Shown: positions 14,537 to 22,331 of the stretch, piece after piece
Numbering within the stretch: the stretch's first letter is position 1
Layout: each line of letters opens with the position of its first letter
Assembly: GCA_017628305.1 (NCBI GenBank)
Contig: JAGBZI010000037.1
Location: 1 to 32,178, forward strand
From: Tidjanibacter sp.
GTDB taxonomy: Bacteria > Bacteroidota > Bacteroidia > Bacteroidales > Rikenellaceae
Direction of reading: 5' to 3'
DNA length: 32,178 bases
Made by a program: the position numbers and the translations under genes
Notes under the pieces: model-generated
Seen by the model: the letters and a program-made list of their open reading frames with translations, nothing else
Told to the model about the DNA's origin: nothing
The model's database searches: none

Positions 14537-16330
14537 ATGGAAAACAAAAAAATTGCCAACGAGAATTTCGATTGGACCGCTTATGAGACCGATGCAGATC
14601 TCTATGGTGAGCTTAGCAAAGAGCAGGTAGCCGACAAATACAACGAGTCGGTACAGAAAGTTCTCGTAGGTGAGGTTGTTGAGGGCGTAGTTACCTCGAT
14701 CAACAAGCGTGAGGTAGTAGTTAACATCGGCTACAAATCGGATGCTATCATCCCCGTTACCGAGTTCCGCTACAACCCCGAGCTCGCTATCGGCGAGAAG
14801 GTTGAGGTCTATGTTGACAACACCGAGGACAAAAAAGGACAGCTCATTCTTTCGCACAAGAAGGCTCGTCAGCTCAAGAGCTGGGACCGCGTTAATCAGG
14901 CTCTGGAGAACGACGAGATTATCAAGGGCTTCATCAAGTGCCGCACCAAGGGCGGTATGATCGTAGATGTATTTGGTATCGAGGCCTTCCTGCCCGGTAG
15001 CCAGATCGATGTTAAGCCCATCCGCGACTACGATATCTATGTTGAGAAGACCATGGAGTTCAAGGTTGTTAAGATCAATCAGGAGTTCCGCAATGTTGTT
15101 GTTTCGCACAAGGCTCTCATCGAGGCTGAGCTCGAGCAGCAGAAACAGGAGATTATGTCGCGCTTGGAGAAAGGCCAGATTCTCGAGGGTACCGTTAAGA
15201 ACATCACCTCCTACGGTGTGTTCGTTGACCTCGGTGGCGTTGACGGTCTTATCCACATCACCGACCTCAGCTGGGGCCGCGTAAACAACCCCGAGGAGAT
15301 CGTTGCTCTCGACCAGAAGATCAATGTTGTTATCCTCGACTTCGACGACCAGGAGAAGCGTATCGCTCTCGGTCTGAAGCAGCTCACCGCTCATCCTTGG
15401 GAGGCTCTCGATGCTGACCTCAAGGTTGGTGACAAGATCAGCGGTAAGGTTGTTATGATGTACGACTATGGCGCATTCGTGGAGGTAGCTCCCGGTGTTG
15501 AGGGTCTTATCCATGTTTCGGAGATGTCGTGGAACCAGCACCTCCGCTCGGCTCAGGAGTTCATGAAGGTTGGCGACCAGATTGAGGCCGTTATCCTCAC
15601 TCTCGACCGCGAGGAGCGCAAGATGTCGCTCGGTATCAAACAGCTCACCAGCGATCCTTGGGAGGCTATTGAAGAGCGTTACCCCATCGGTTCGCGCCAC
15701 ACTGCAAAGGTTCGCAACTTCACCAACTTCGGTATCTTTGTTGAGATTTCGGAGGGTATCGATGGCCTCGTGCACATCAGCGACCTGAGCTGGACCAAGA
15801 AGATTAAACACCCCGCAGAGCTCACCCAGCTTGGTGCCGACATCGATGTTATCGTTCTCGGTATCGACAAGGAGAACCGTCGCCTCAGCCTCGGTCACAA
15901 GCAGCTCGAGGAGAATCCTTGGAACGAGTTTGAGGCTCAGTTTGCCGTTGACTCGGTTCACGAGGGTAAGGTAGTTGAGGTTAACGACAAGGGCGCAGTT
16001 GTTGCTCTGGGCGAGAATGTTGAGGGCTTTGCTCCCGCAAAACAGATCGTTAAAGAGGACGGCACCACCGCTAAGGTTGGCGATGTTCTTCCCTTCAAGG
16101 TTACCGAGTTCTCGAAAGTTACCAAGCACATCAGCCTCTCGCACACCCGCGTATACGAGGAGGTAAAGCGTGCTGAGGAGAACGCTGCTAAGGCAGAGCG
16201 TCGTGCTGCTGCTGAGGCTGCCAAGTCGGCTGTGAAGAAGATCAACTCGCAGGTTGAGAAGACCACCCTTGGTGACCTCGCCGAGCTTGCTGAGTTGAAG
16301 GCTAAGCTTGAGGCTGCTCAGGAGAAATAG
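14537..16330 (+). CDS. rpsA: 30S ribosomal protein S1
   Basis: 597 residues. S1 binds mRNA on the small ribosomal subunit. Six S1 (OB-fold) repeats can be traced: about 50-115 (VEGVVTSINKREVVVNIGYKS), 130-200 (KGFIKCRTKGGMIVDVFGIEAFLPGS), 215-285 (LEGTVKNITSYGVFVDLGGVDGLIH), 300-370 (ISGKVVMMYDYGAFVEVAPGVEGLIH), 385-460 (AKVRNFTNFGIFVEISEGIDGLVH) and 475-545 (HEGKVVEVNDKGAVVALGENVEGFAP). An Ala/Lys/Glu-rich, probably coiled, tail follows. The codon choice is distinct from its neighbours (many GTT and GCT), as expected of a very highly expressed gene. It has its own promoter and a strong terminator. Confidence 0.98.
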   Translation: MENKKIANENFDWTAYETDADLYGELSKEQVADKYNESVQKVLVGEVVEGVVTSINKREVVVNIGYKSDAIIPVTEFRYNPELAIGEKVEVYVDNTEDKKGQLILSHKKARQLKSWDRVNQALENDEIIKGFIKCRTKGGMIVDVFGIEAFLPGSQIDVKPIRDYDIYVEKTMEFKVVKINQEFRNVVVSHKALIEAELEQQKQEIMSRLEKGQILEGTVKNITSYGVFVDLGGVDGLIHITDLSWGRVNNPEEIVALDQKINVVILDFDDQEKRIALGLKQLTAHPWEALDADLKVGDKISGKVVMMYDYGAFVEVAPGVEGLIHVSEMSWNQHLRSAQEFMKVGDQIEAVILTLDREERKMSLGIKQLTSDPWEAIEERYPIGSRHTAKVRNFTNFGIFVEISEGIDGLVHISDLSWTKKIKHPAELTQLGADIDVIVLGIDKENRRLSLGHKQLEENPWNEFEAQFAVDSVHEGKVVEVNDKGAVVALGENVEGFAPAKQIVKEDGTTAKVGDVLPFKVTEFSKVTKHISLSHTRVYEEVKRAEENAAKAERRAAAEAAKSAVKKINSQVEKTTLGDLAELAELKAKLEAAQEK

Positions 16331-16352
16331 TCGATTGGGACTAACAATAGTG

Positions 16353-16385
16353 AAGATGGGAGGTTTCGGCCTCCCATCTTTTTTT
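16353..16385 (+). terminator. Intrinsic terminator of rpsA
   Basis: AAGATGGGAGG (16353-16363) pairs perfectly with CCTCCCATCTT (16370-16380) around TTTCGG, followed by a T-run to 16385. Confidence 0.93.
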
Positions 16386-16474
16386 GTGGGCGCAGATTAT
16401 TGTTGGTGGTTTGTTATCAGTGGTAGTTTTTGGTTGTTCTGCTGTCGCCTACTCACAACTCTCAACTTTTTTCG

Positions 16475-16482
16475 TATCTTTG
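16475..16482 (+). promoter_or_regulatory. -7 box of rnz
   Basis: TATCTTTG matches the Bacteroidota -7 box exactly. It ends only 4 bases before the GTG codon taken as the start of RNase Z, so the transcript may have essentially no leader. No good -33 TTTG is present at the normal distance. Confidence 0.6.
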
Positions 16483-16486
16483 TGCT

Positions 16487-17416
16487 GTGACATTCAAGGT
16501 AACCATACTCGGCGCTGCAAGCGCCAAGCCCTCTGCTACACGCCACCAGACTTCGCAGCTGGTGAATGTGGCCGAGCAGTTCTTTCTGGTAGATGCCGGT
16601 GAGGGGGTGCAGAGTCGTCTGATGAGGGTGGGGGTCAACCCCATGAGGCTCACGGCGGTCTTTATCTCCCATCTCCATGGCGACCATCTCTTTGGTCTTT
16701 TCCCGATGATTTCGAGCCTTGGGCTTATGGGGCGCAAGCAGCCTCTCCACATCTATGCTCCCAACCCTTTTGGTGAGATGTTGGAGAACCACTACCGCTA
16801 TTTCGACCCCGAGTTGCCCTATGAGATTGTGTGGCACGAGGTGCATACAACCCAACACGAGTTGCTCTTCGAGAACAATGCGTTGGAGGTGTGGAGTATT
16901 CCTTTGCGCCACAGGGTTCCCACGGCGGGCTTTCTCTTCAGGGAGAAACCTGCGGGGCTCAATGTTGACAAGGAGGCCATCGAGCGCTACGGCTTGGGAG
17001 TGGCACAGATTACGGCTGCCAAGCGCGGCGAGGATATCACTCTGGAGGATGGTAGGGTGGTTGCCAATGGGGATATAACCTACACTCCCCGAGCACCGCG
17101 TAGCTATGCTTACCTGAGTGACACCAACTATTCGGGCAAGGCAGTGAGCCTTGTGAAGGGGGTCGACCTGCTCTACCACGAGGCCACCTATGCCGACGAC
17201 ATGCGTTCGGACGCAAAGAAGAGGGGCCACTCGACAACCCTTCAGGCTGCTCGTGCGGCGGTGGAGAGTGGTGCAGGCAGGCTCATCATTGGCCACTTCT
17301 CCTCGCGCTACAAGGAGCCCGAGGTGTTGGTGGAGGAGTGCCGCACGCTCTTCCCCGAGAGCTACCTTGCGGAGGAGTATAAGAGTTTCGAGATTGAGGA
17401 GAAAAAACTGAGATAG
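16487..17416 (+). CDS. rnz: Ribonuclease Z (tRNA 3' endonuclease)
   Basis: 309 residues from the GTG at 16487, giving MTFKVTILGAASAKPSATRHQTSQ, the usual RNase Z start. The open frame continues 19 codons further upstream, but those codons lie in and before the promoter. RNase Z trims tRNA 3' trailers using two zinc ions in a metallo-beta-lactamase fold. Motifs seen: FLVDAGEGVQSRL, the zinc motif SHLHGDHLFGL (about 61-71), a PTAGFLFREK segment with upstream HR, YLSDTNYSG with the conserved Asp, YHEATYAD, GHSTTLQAA, and IGHFSSRYK with the last His ligand. A small outer-membrane protein gene follows 4 bases after the stop. Confidence 0.95.
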   Translation: MTFKVTILGAASAKPSATRHQTSQLVNVAEQFFLVDAGEGVQSRLMRVGVNPMRLTAVFISHLHGDHLFGLFPMISSLGLMGRKQPLHIYAPNPFGEMLENHYRYFDPELPYEIVWHEVHTTQHELLFENNALEVWSIPLRHRVPTAGFLFREKPAGLNVDKEAIERYGLGVAQITAAKRGEDITLEDGRVVANGDITYTPRAPRSYAYLSDTNYSGKAVSLVKGVDLLYHEATYADDMRSDAKKRGHSTTLQAARAAVESGAGRLIIGHFSSRYKEPEVLVEECRTLFPESYLAEEYKSFEIEEKKLR

Positions 17417-17420
17417 AGTT

Positions 17421-18086
17421 ATGCGACGACACCTATTATTATATATAGCAGTGCTACTGACAATCCCTACCATGGCACAGGAGCCCAACTTCCGCGATGC
17501 GGCCCGCTATCGTCAGATGTGTCAGCAGGGGGTATGGAGCGTGGGGCTCGGCATCGAACCCGTGGTATCGCTCACCCATCCCACGAGTGGGCACCATGGT
17601 GGCCACCGTTTTAGCACTGTGGGTATCTATGGATTTACATTAGAGGGAGGCTATTTTGTGGCCGACAATCTGCGCTTGTCGGCAGCTCTGGGTTATGTGG
17701 CCAACGATTGGGGAGGCATGCTCTTGGGCAACCCCTACGATGCAATCTCCACACTCTCCACCTTCCGACTGAAGTTGGGTGGCCATTGGCACTCGGGTCG
17801 CTGGGACTTTGGCGGCCGCTTTGTGTGGGGCAGGAGCACGCTCAACTATGTGGCGGCAAATGTGGCCGAGGGTGGTACTAACGACGACCGATTTGGCGAG
17901 GAGAGTTTCAAGGATAGGAGGAGTATTGTGGCTGTGGCCTACGAGGCGGGCTACATGCTCACCCCCTTCTTGCGTGCCACAGCCTTCTATGAGCCCTCGT
18001 TGGCTCGGGGTGGCGGCTATGCCCACACGCTCGGTGTGAGGCTGACAATATGGGTGCCGTTCATCTCGTCCATAGCGTGTAAATAG
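17421..18086 (+). CDS. Small outer-membrane beta-barrel protein of unknown function
   Basis: 221 residues with a cleavable signal peptide (MRRHLLLYIAVLLTIPTMA-QEP). The mature part has the alternating pattern of an 8-stranded beta-barrel: GVWSVGLGIEPVVSL, TVGIYGFTLEGGYFVADNLRLSAALGYV, STFRLKLGGHWHSGRWDFGGRF, SIVAVAYEAGYMLTPFLRATAFYEPSLA and HTLGVRLTIWVPF. It resembles OmpA/OmpW-sized barrels in layout, but I do not recognise a specific family. It is almost certainly co-transcribed with rnz, starting 4 bases after its stop, and ends before a large hairpin. No functional link to RNase Z is evident. Confidence 0.75.
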   Translation: MRRHLLLYIAVLLTIPTMAQEPNFRDAARYRQMCQQGVWSVGLGIEPVVSLTHPTSGHHGGHRFSTVGIYGFTLEGGYFVADNLRLSAALGYVANDWGGMLLGNPYDAISTLSTFRLKLGGHWHSGRWDFGGRFVWGRSTLNYVAANVAEGGTNDDRFGEESFKDRRSIVAVAYEAGYMLTPFLRATAFYEPSLARGGGYAHTLGVRLTIWVPFISSIACK

Positions 18087-18122
18087 TGCATCCTGCGAGC
18101 AACTGCTGTGTTGCATAGCTAT

Positions 18123-18170
18123 AAGCGGAGTCCCTCATTTGCGTTAAGCAAACTGCGGGCTCCGCTTTCT
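18123..18170 (+). terminator. Terminator after the rnz operon
   Basis: AAGCGGAGTCC (18123-18133) pairs with GGGCTCCGCTT (18157-18167; one T-G pair). An inner TTTGC/GCAAA stem (18138-18142 with 18148-18152) completes the structure. A short T-rich tract (TTTCTT) follows. Confidence 0.75.
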
Positions 18171-18234
18171 TGTGTGCCTTGGATATCAAAATTGTGTGGG
18201 TTTGGGGTGTGGTGTTGCAATGAGTTGTCGGCAC

Positions 18235-18254
18235 AAAAGAGCCACCATGGCTCT
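18235..18254 (-). terminator. Probable terminator after ung
   Basis: On the minus strand AGAGCC (from 18254) pairs with GGCTCT (to 18238) around a 5-base loop and runs into TTTT (18238-18235). It lies about 22 bases after the ung stop and may end the whole right-hand gene cluster. The stem is short. Confidence 0.55.
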
Positions 18255-18276
18255 CTGCCTGCAACATCCCTCTCCG

Positions 18277-18939
18277 CTACCACTCAATAGGGGTGAGGTT
18301 GTGGGCTGCGAGGTAGGCGTTGGCCTGCGAGAAGTGGCGGCAGCCGAAGAAACCATTGTAGGCCGAGAGGGGCGAAGGGTGGGCTGCCTTCAGTATGAGG
18401 TTGTGGGTGGCGTCGATGCGGGCACCCTTCCTCTGTGCGTACGCGCCCCACAGCATGTAGACCACATCACGGCGGGTGGACGACAAGGCGGCAACAATCG
18501 CATCGGTGAACTCCTCCCACCCCTTGCCTGCATGAGAGGCGGCCTGATGAGCCCTCACTGTGAGGGTGGCATTGAGCAACAGTACACCTTGGCGTGCCCA
18601 GCGTTCGAGGTTACCGTCGGTGGGGAGCGGAGCGCCTGTGTCGCTGGCTATCTCCTTGAATATGTTGCGCAACGAGGGGGGAAAAGCTACCCCTTCGTTC
18701 ACCGAAAAGCAGAGTCCATTGGCTTGACCCTCACCATGATAGGGGTCCTGACCAATAATCACCACCTTCACCTCCGAGGGTGGGCAGAGGTCGAGTGCAC
18801 GGAAGATGTTGCCACCGGCGGGGAAGACTGTTGTGGTGGCATACTCGTGGCGCACAAACTCCACAAGGCGCTCAAAATAGGGTTTGTCGAACTCGTCTTG
18901 GAGCAGGCGGCGCCACTCCTCGTTGATGCGTACATTCAT
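18277..18939 (-). CDS. ung: Uracil-DNA glycosylase (family 1)
   Basis: 220 residues, the usual length. Ung removes uracil from DNA as the first step of base-excision repair. The catalytic water-activating motif GQDPYHGEGQANGLCFSV (about 63-80), the FPPSLRNIFKE segment, the LLLNATLTVR strand and the minor-groove loop HPSPLSAYNGFFG (about 186-198) are all complete. It lies 38 bases after the phosphopantetheinyl transferase gene on the same strand and is the last gene of the cluster. Confidence 0.97.
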   Translation of the reverse strand: MNVRINEEWRRLLQDEFDKPYFERLVEFVRHEYATTTVFPAGGNIFRALDLCPPSEVKVVIIGQDPYHGEGQANGLCFSVNEGVAFPPSLRNIFKEIASDTGAPLPTDGNLERWARQGVLLLNATLTVRAHQAASHAGKGWEEFTDAIVAALSSTRRDVVYMLWGAYAQRKGARIDATHNLILKAAHPSPLSAYNGFFGCRHFSQANAYLAAHNLTPIEW

Positions 18940-18977
18940 CGTTGTTGGTGGGTTAGGGTGGTGTGTGGAATATGGGG

Positions 18978-19604
18978 CTACTCGGCAAGGTAGCAGAGTA
19001 TTTGATTGTCGAAGGTGGTGAAGTGGACAATGGGGGTGGGGTGGCCGTAGAGCTCGGCGCGGAGCACCCTCTCCGCAGGGTCGATGTCCACAACCACGAG
19101 GTCGCGGATGAAGTCCAACCCCGGTTGGTTGGCATATTTATAGATGGCCTCCTCGGCGCTCCACATCACTGCTTCAAAGCAGGGGCCAACCCTCTCCTCG
19201 AGATGTTGGCGCTCGTCGTGGGATATGTAGCGGGGTGCTACGCGCGAAAAGTTGCGCTCGACACTCTCGATGTCCACGCCGCAACGACTGCAGGAGAGCA
19301 TCACAGCCACCCATTCCGACGAGTGGGAGATACTTATATATGTGGAGCCATCCCTCTCGCCCGATAAGTAGGGTATTCCGGATGCGGCATGGCGGATAGC
19401 AACCTCGGGGCCCAACTCGTGGCGAAGGATTGCTCGGCAACTGCTCCACTGTGCCCTACGGGCGGGGGATAGGAGTGTGGCGAGCTCTTCGTGGTCTGCC
19501 TCGGTGAGCAGCGGCGACTCCTCGGCCGTGGTGCAGACGCGGGCCACAATAATTCTTGCCCCCTGAATCTCTATGCGTCTATATCCCTCCCAACTCTCTA
19601 TCAT
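18978..19604 (-). CDS. 4'-phosphopantetheinyl transferase superfamily protein (Sfp-like)
   Basis: 208 residues. These enzymes move phosphopantetheine from CoA to a Ser of acyl- or peptidyl-carrier proteins. The magnesium-binding GVDIE (Asp111, Glu113) and the second motif MWSAEEAIYKYAN (148-159, with Lys156) are present, as is ISISHSSEWVAV (90-101), matching the SxSHS.. region. The motif usually reads W-S-x-K-E, but here the Lys is Glu151, while the following Glu is kept. In Flavobacterium an sfp gene lies near gldE and gldD; here it follows gldE by 21 bases but gldD is not between them. The carrier-protein target is not known. Confidence 0.88.
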   Translation of the reverse strand: MIESWEGYRRIEIQGARIIVARVCTTAEESPLLTEADHEELATLLSPARRAQWSSCRAILRHELGPEVAIRHAASGIPYLSGERDGSTYISISHSSEWVAVMLSCSRCGVDIESVERNFSRVAPRYISHDERQHLEERVGPCFEAVMWSAEEAIYKYANQPGLDFIRDLVVVDIDPAERVLRAELYGHPTPIVHFTTFDNQILCYLAE

Positions 19605-19625
19605 GGTACGCTGTGGTATGGTGGG

Positions 19626-20933
19626 TTAGCGGTGGGTGGCGGGGCGGGGCTTCTCGACCTGAATCTCAAGCACATGGTGGCCCGACACCTTGGTCACAAT
19701 CATCTTCACGCCGTGGATTGTCATGCGGTCGCCCCTCTTGAGGAAATCCTTCTTGGCCTCGAGCATCAGTCCCGCAATGGTCTCTGCTTCGCCGCGGCAG
19801 TCGTCGAAGGTCCCCTCATCCAACTCCAAAACCTCCTCCACAAGACCAATGTTAGCCTTGGACTCAAAGAGGAATACCCCCTCGGTCAACTCGCGGTAGA
19901 GCACCTCCTCGGGAGCGTCGCTCTCGTCGCTAATCTCGCCCACAATCTCCTCCAAAATATCCTCCAGCGACACAAGGCCCAGCGTGGAGCCATACTCGTC
20001 GACAACGATGGCTATGTGGACCTTCTGGGTCTGGAACTCGTCGAGCAGCTCGTTGATGTGTTTGTGCTCGGGGGTGTAGTAGGCGGGGCGGAGGTATTTC
20101 TGCCACTCAAAGTCGGCACCCTTGCCCACAAATCGCAACATGTCCTTCACATAGAGCATGCCCACAATGTGGTCAATACTACCCTTATAGACAGGAATAC
20201 GCGAGAAGCCGCTCTCGATAATCACCCTTCTCACCTCGTCGAAATTCTCCTCCTCGTCGATGGCCTTAATCTCCATGCGGGGGTGCATAATCTCCTCCAC
20301 CTCCTTGGTGGCAAACTGCACGATGCCGCTGAGCATCTCCTTCTCCGTCTGACTTGGGTTTTCGGTAATCTCCAGAGCATCCTCCAGCTCCTCCATAGAG
20401 ATGTTCTCCGGCTGGATGATACCCCTGTTCTGGATGGCGTCGGAGTACTTCACAAGCACAAACGAAAAGGGTTTCAGCAACTTCGATGAGAACTTCAGAG
20501 GCAGAGCTATGATGGTCGAAAGACCCTTGGGGTTGTAGCTTGCATAGACCTTGGGGATAATCTCGCCGAAGAGCAGCAGCACAAAGGTTACGGCCACTGT
20601 CTTGATGGCAAACTCCCAGCCGTTGCTGTGGAACTCCACGATGCGGTCGATGAAGTTGTTGCACAAGGCGATAATCAGAATGTTGACCAGATTGTTGAGT
20701 ATGAGGATGGTGGCCAAGAGTTTATCTTGGTCCGAAAGGAGCTGCATGATAGCCCTATTCACGGGGGTGTGGTGGTGGCGAATATGGTCCAGCTGGGCGG
20801 GGGAGAGCGAAAAGAGAGCCGTCTCCGAGCCCGACGCCAAGGCCGAACACATCAGCAACAACACAATGGGCACAAGCGACAACAGCACGCTCGGCTCAAA
20901 AGTAAAGGTGGCTATGGATAGAAATGTCTGCAT
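19626..20933 (-). CDS. gldE: GldE / CNNM-CBS-CorC_HlyC membrane protein
   Basis: 435 residues. The N-terminal DUF21/CNNM region has three or four membrane helices (about 15-180), including CSALASGSETALFSLS and the FGEIIPKVYASYNPK motif typical of CNNM transporters. A pair of CBS domains follows (about 205-335: MHPRMEIKAID, then VVDEYGSTLGLVSLEDILEEIVGEISDE). The end is a CorC_HlyC domain (about 345-425) with the typical GLMLEAKKDFLKRGDRMTI segment. Relatives act in Mg2+/Co2+ efflux; in Bacteroidota the gene is named gldE from work on gliding motility, although gut species do not glide. It starts 36 bases after ftsZ and is followed by the phosphopantetheinyl transferase gene. Confidence 0.9.
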   Translation of the reverse strand: MQTFLSIATFTFEPSVLLSLVPIVLLLMCSALASGSETALFSLSPAQLDHIRHHHTPVNRAIMQLLSDQDKLLATILILNNLVNILIIALCNNFIDRIVEFHSNGWEFAIKTVAVTFVLLLFGEIIPKVYASYNPKGLSTIIALPLKFSSKLLKPFSFVLVKYSDAIQNRGIIQPENISMEELEDALEITENPSQTEKEMLSGIVQFATKEVEEIMHPRMEIKAIDEEENFDEVRRVIIESGFSRIPVYKGSIDHIVGMLYVKDMLRFVGKGADFEWQKYLRPAYYTPEHKHINELLDEFQTQKVHIAIVVDEYGSTLGLVSLEDILEEIVGEISDESDAPEEVLYRELTEGVFLFESKANIGLVEEVLELDEGTFDDCRGEAETIAGLMLEAKKDFLKRGDRMTIHGVKMIVTKVSGHHVLEIQVEKPRPATHR

Positions 20934-20969
20934 TCAGGGGTAATCAAATTCACAACCGGTTGTTACTGC

Positions 20970-22253
20970 CTAAAAGTTGAAGAGGGTACCGTCAGTTGCC
21001 TGAGGCACCGACTTCTCCTTGGAAGCGGGGTTGCCAACCACGGCGTCCACCTCCGTCTTGGTGCTCCTCATGGCACTCGCACCCAGCAGCACCTTGCCTC
21101 GGCGGAAGTAGGCAGGGCCGTTAATCTTATCGTCGATATCCTTATAACGCTCGGTGAACTCCCACTTGGTGGCCATCATCTCCTCCTCGGGTTGGAACTC
21201 CCTTGCGGGTTGCTCCTCCTCGTGGTCGGGGATGCGTCGTGCACCCTGCTGGCTGCCGCCCACCTCGAAGCCTGTGGCAATCACTGTGAGTTCAATCTCC
21301 CCCTCCTCGAGGTTCTCGTTGGGGCCTGCACCCCAAATGATGTTCGCCTCGCTGGCACCCACCACAAGGCTTGCCCTGTCCTGAATCATCTTCAGTACAC
21401 CATAGGCCTCGTCCATGGTGAGGGCTGCATCGTCGGCCCACGAAATGTTGTAGAGGATACGCTTGGCACCCTTGATGTCGTGCTGATTAAGCAGGGGCGA
21501 TGCCAAGGCTTGCTGCACCACAGCCTCAATCTTGCCGGCTCCCTTGGCGCGGGCGCATCCCATCACTGCCAGACCACTATCGGTCATGGTGGTCCTTGCA
21601 TCCTCAATATCGACATTGATGAAGTCCTTGCGAGTAATCAGCTCGGCCATGCCCTTCGCGGCGGTGGCCAATATGTCGTCGGCCTTATGGAAGGCCTCCT
21701 TTACGGGCAGCGAACCGTAAATCTTGGCAATATTCTCGTTGTGGATGACAACAATGGAGTCGGAGTTGGCCTTGAGCTCCTCCAGACCTTTCAGTGCCTG
21801 ACCCATCCTCACGGGGCCCTCCAATACCAAGGGGAGGGTGACGATGGCTACCGTAAGGATGCCCTTGCTCTTGGCAGCCTTGGCCACCACGGGGGCTGCA
21901 CCTGTGCCGGTACCACCACCCATACCTGCGGTGATGAAAATCATCTTGGCCTCGCTGTTCTCCAGCTCCATCATTATGTCGTTGAGCGACTCGATGGCCA
22001 GAGCCTTACCCTTGTCGGGGTTGTTGCCCGCACCATTGCCGTTGCCCAACTTTATGCGTTTCTCCACAGGGCTCAACTCGAGGGCCTGCTCATCGGTGTT
22101 GCACACCATGAAGAGCACATCCCTGATGCCTAAGTCGTGCATGTGGTTCACAGCGTTGCTGCCGGCACCACCCACGCCCATCACGAGAATCTTGGCGGTT
22201 GGTTTGCGCTTGGCATCAATCGAGGCCAAGCGGCTGAGGTTACTGCTATTCAT
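20970..22253 (-). CDS. ftsZ: Cell-division GTPase FtsZ
   Basis: 427 residues. FtsZ polymerises into the Z-ring. The GTP-binding parts are VGGAGSNAVN (27-36), the tubulin signature GGGTGTGAAP (112-121) and the T7-loop region NVDIEDARTTM. Near the C-terminus, the GPAYFRRGKVLL segment probably corresponds to the conserved peptide that contacts FtsA; about 45 further residues follow it, ending TDGTLFNF, so the motif is internal rather than terminal. It follows ftsA with a gap of 78 bases in which no promoter consensus was found. Confidence 0.97.
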   Translation of the reverse strand: MNSSNLSRLASIDAKRKPTAKILVMGVGGAGSNAVNHMHDLGIRDVLFMVCNTDEQALELSPVEKRIKLGNGNGAGNNPDKGKALAIESLNDIMMELENSEAKMIFITAGMGGGTGTGAAPVVAKAAKSKGILTVAIVTLPLVLEGPVRMGQALKGLEELKANSDSIVVIHNENIAKIYGSLPVKEAFHKADDILATAAKGMAELITRKDFINVDIEDARTTMTDSGLAVMGCARAKGAGKIEAVVQQALASPLLNQHDIKGAKRILYNISWADDAALTMDEAYGVLKMIQDRASLVVGASEANIIWGAGPNENLEEGEIELTVIATGFEVGGSQQGARRIPDHEEEQPAREFQPEEEMMATKWEFTERYKDIDDKINGPAYFRRGKVLLGASAMRSTKTEVDAVVGNPASKEKSVPQATDGTLFNF

Positions 22254-22331
22254 TGTTGACGAATTGTCTGCTTAGTGTTTTGAAACTTAAGTCCGATTGC
22301 GTTTGTAGCTTAGTGGGTACACCCTTTGTGG

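Noticed and set aside
13952..16144. 730-residue open frame on the minus strand opposite rpsA
   Set aside because: It mirrors the strong codon bias of rpsA, crosses the terminator, promoter and part of the radical SAM gene, and resembles no family.
18172..18993. 273-residue open frame on the plus strand opposite ung
   Set aside because: The reverse strand encodes a complete uracil-DNA glycosylase; this frame is a shadow.
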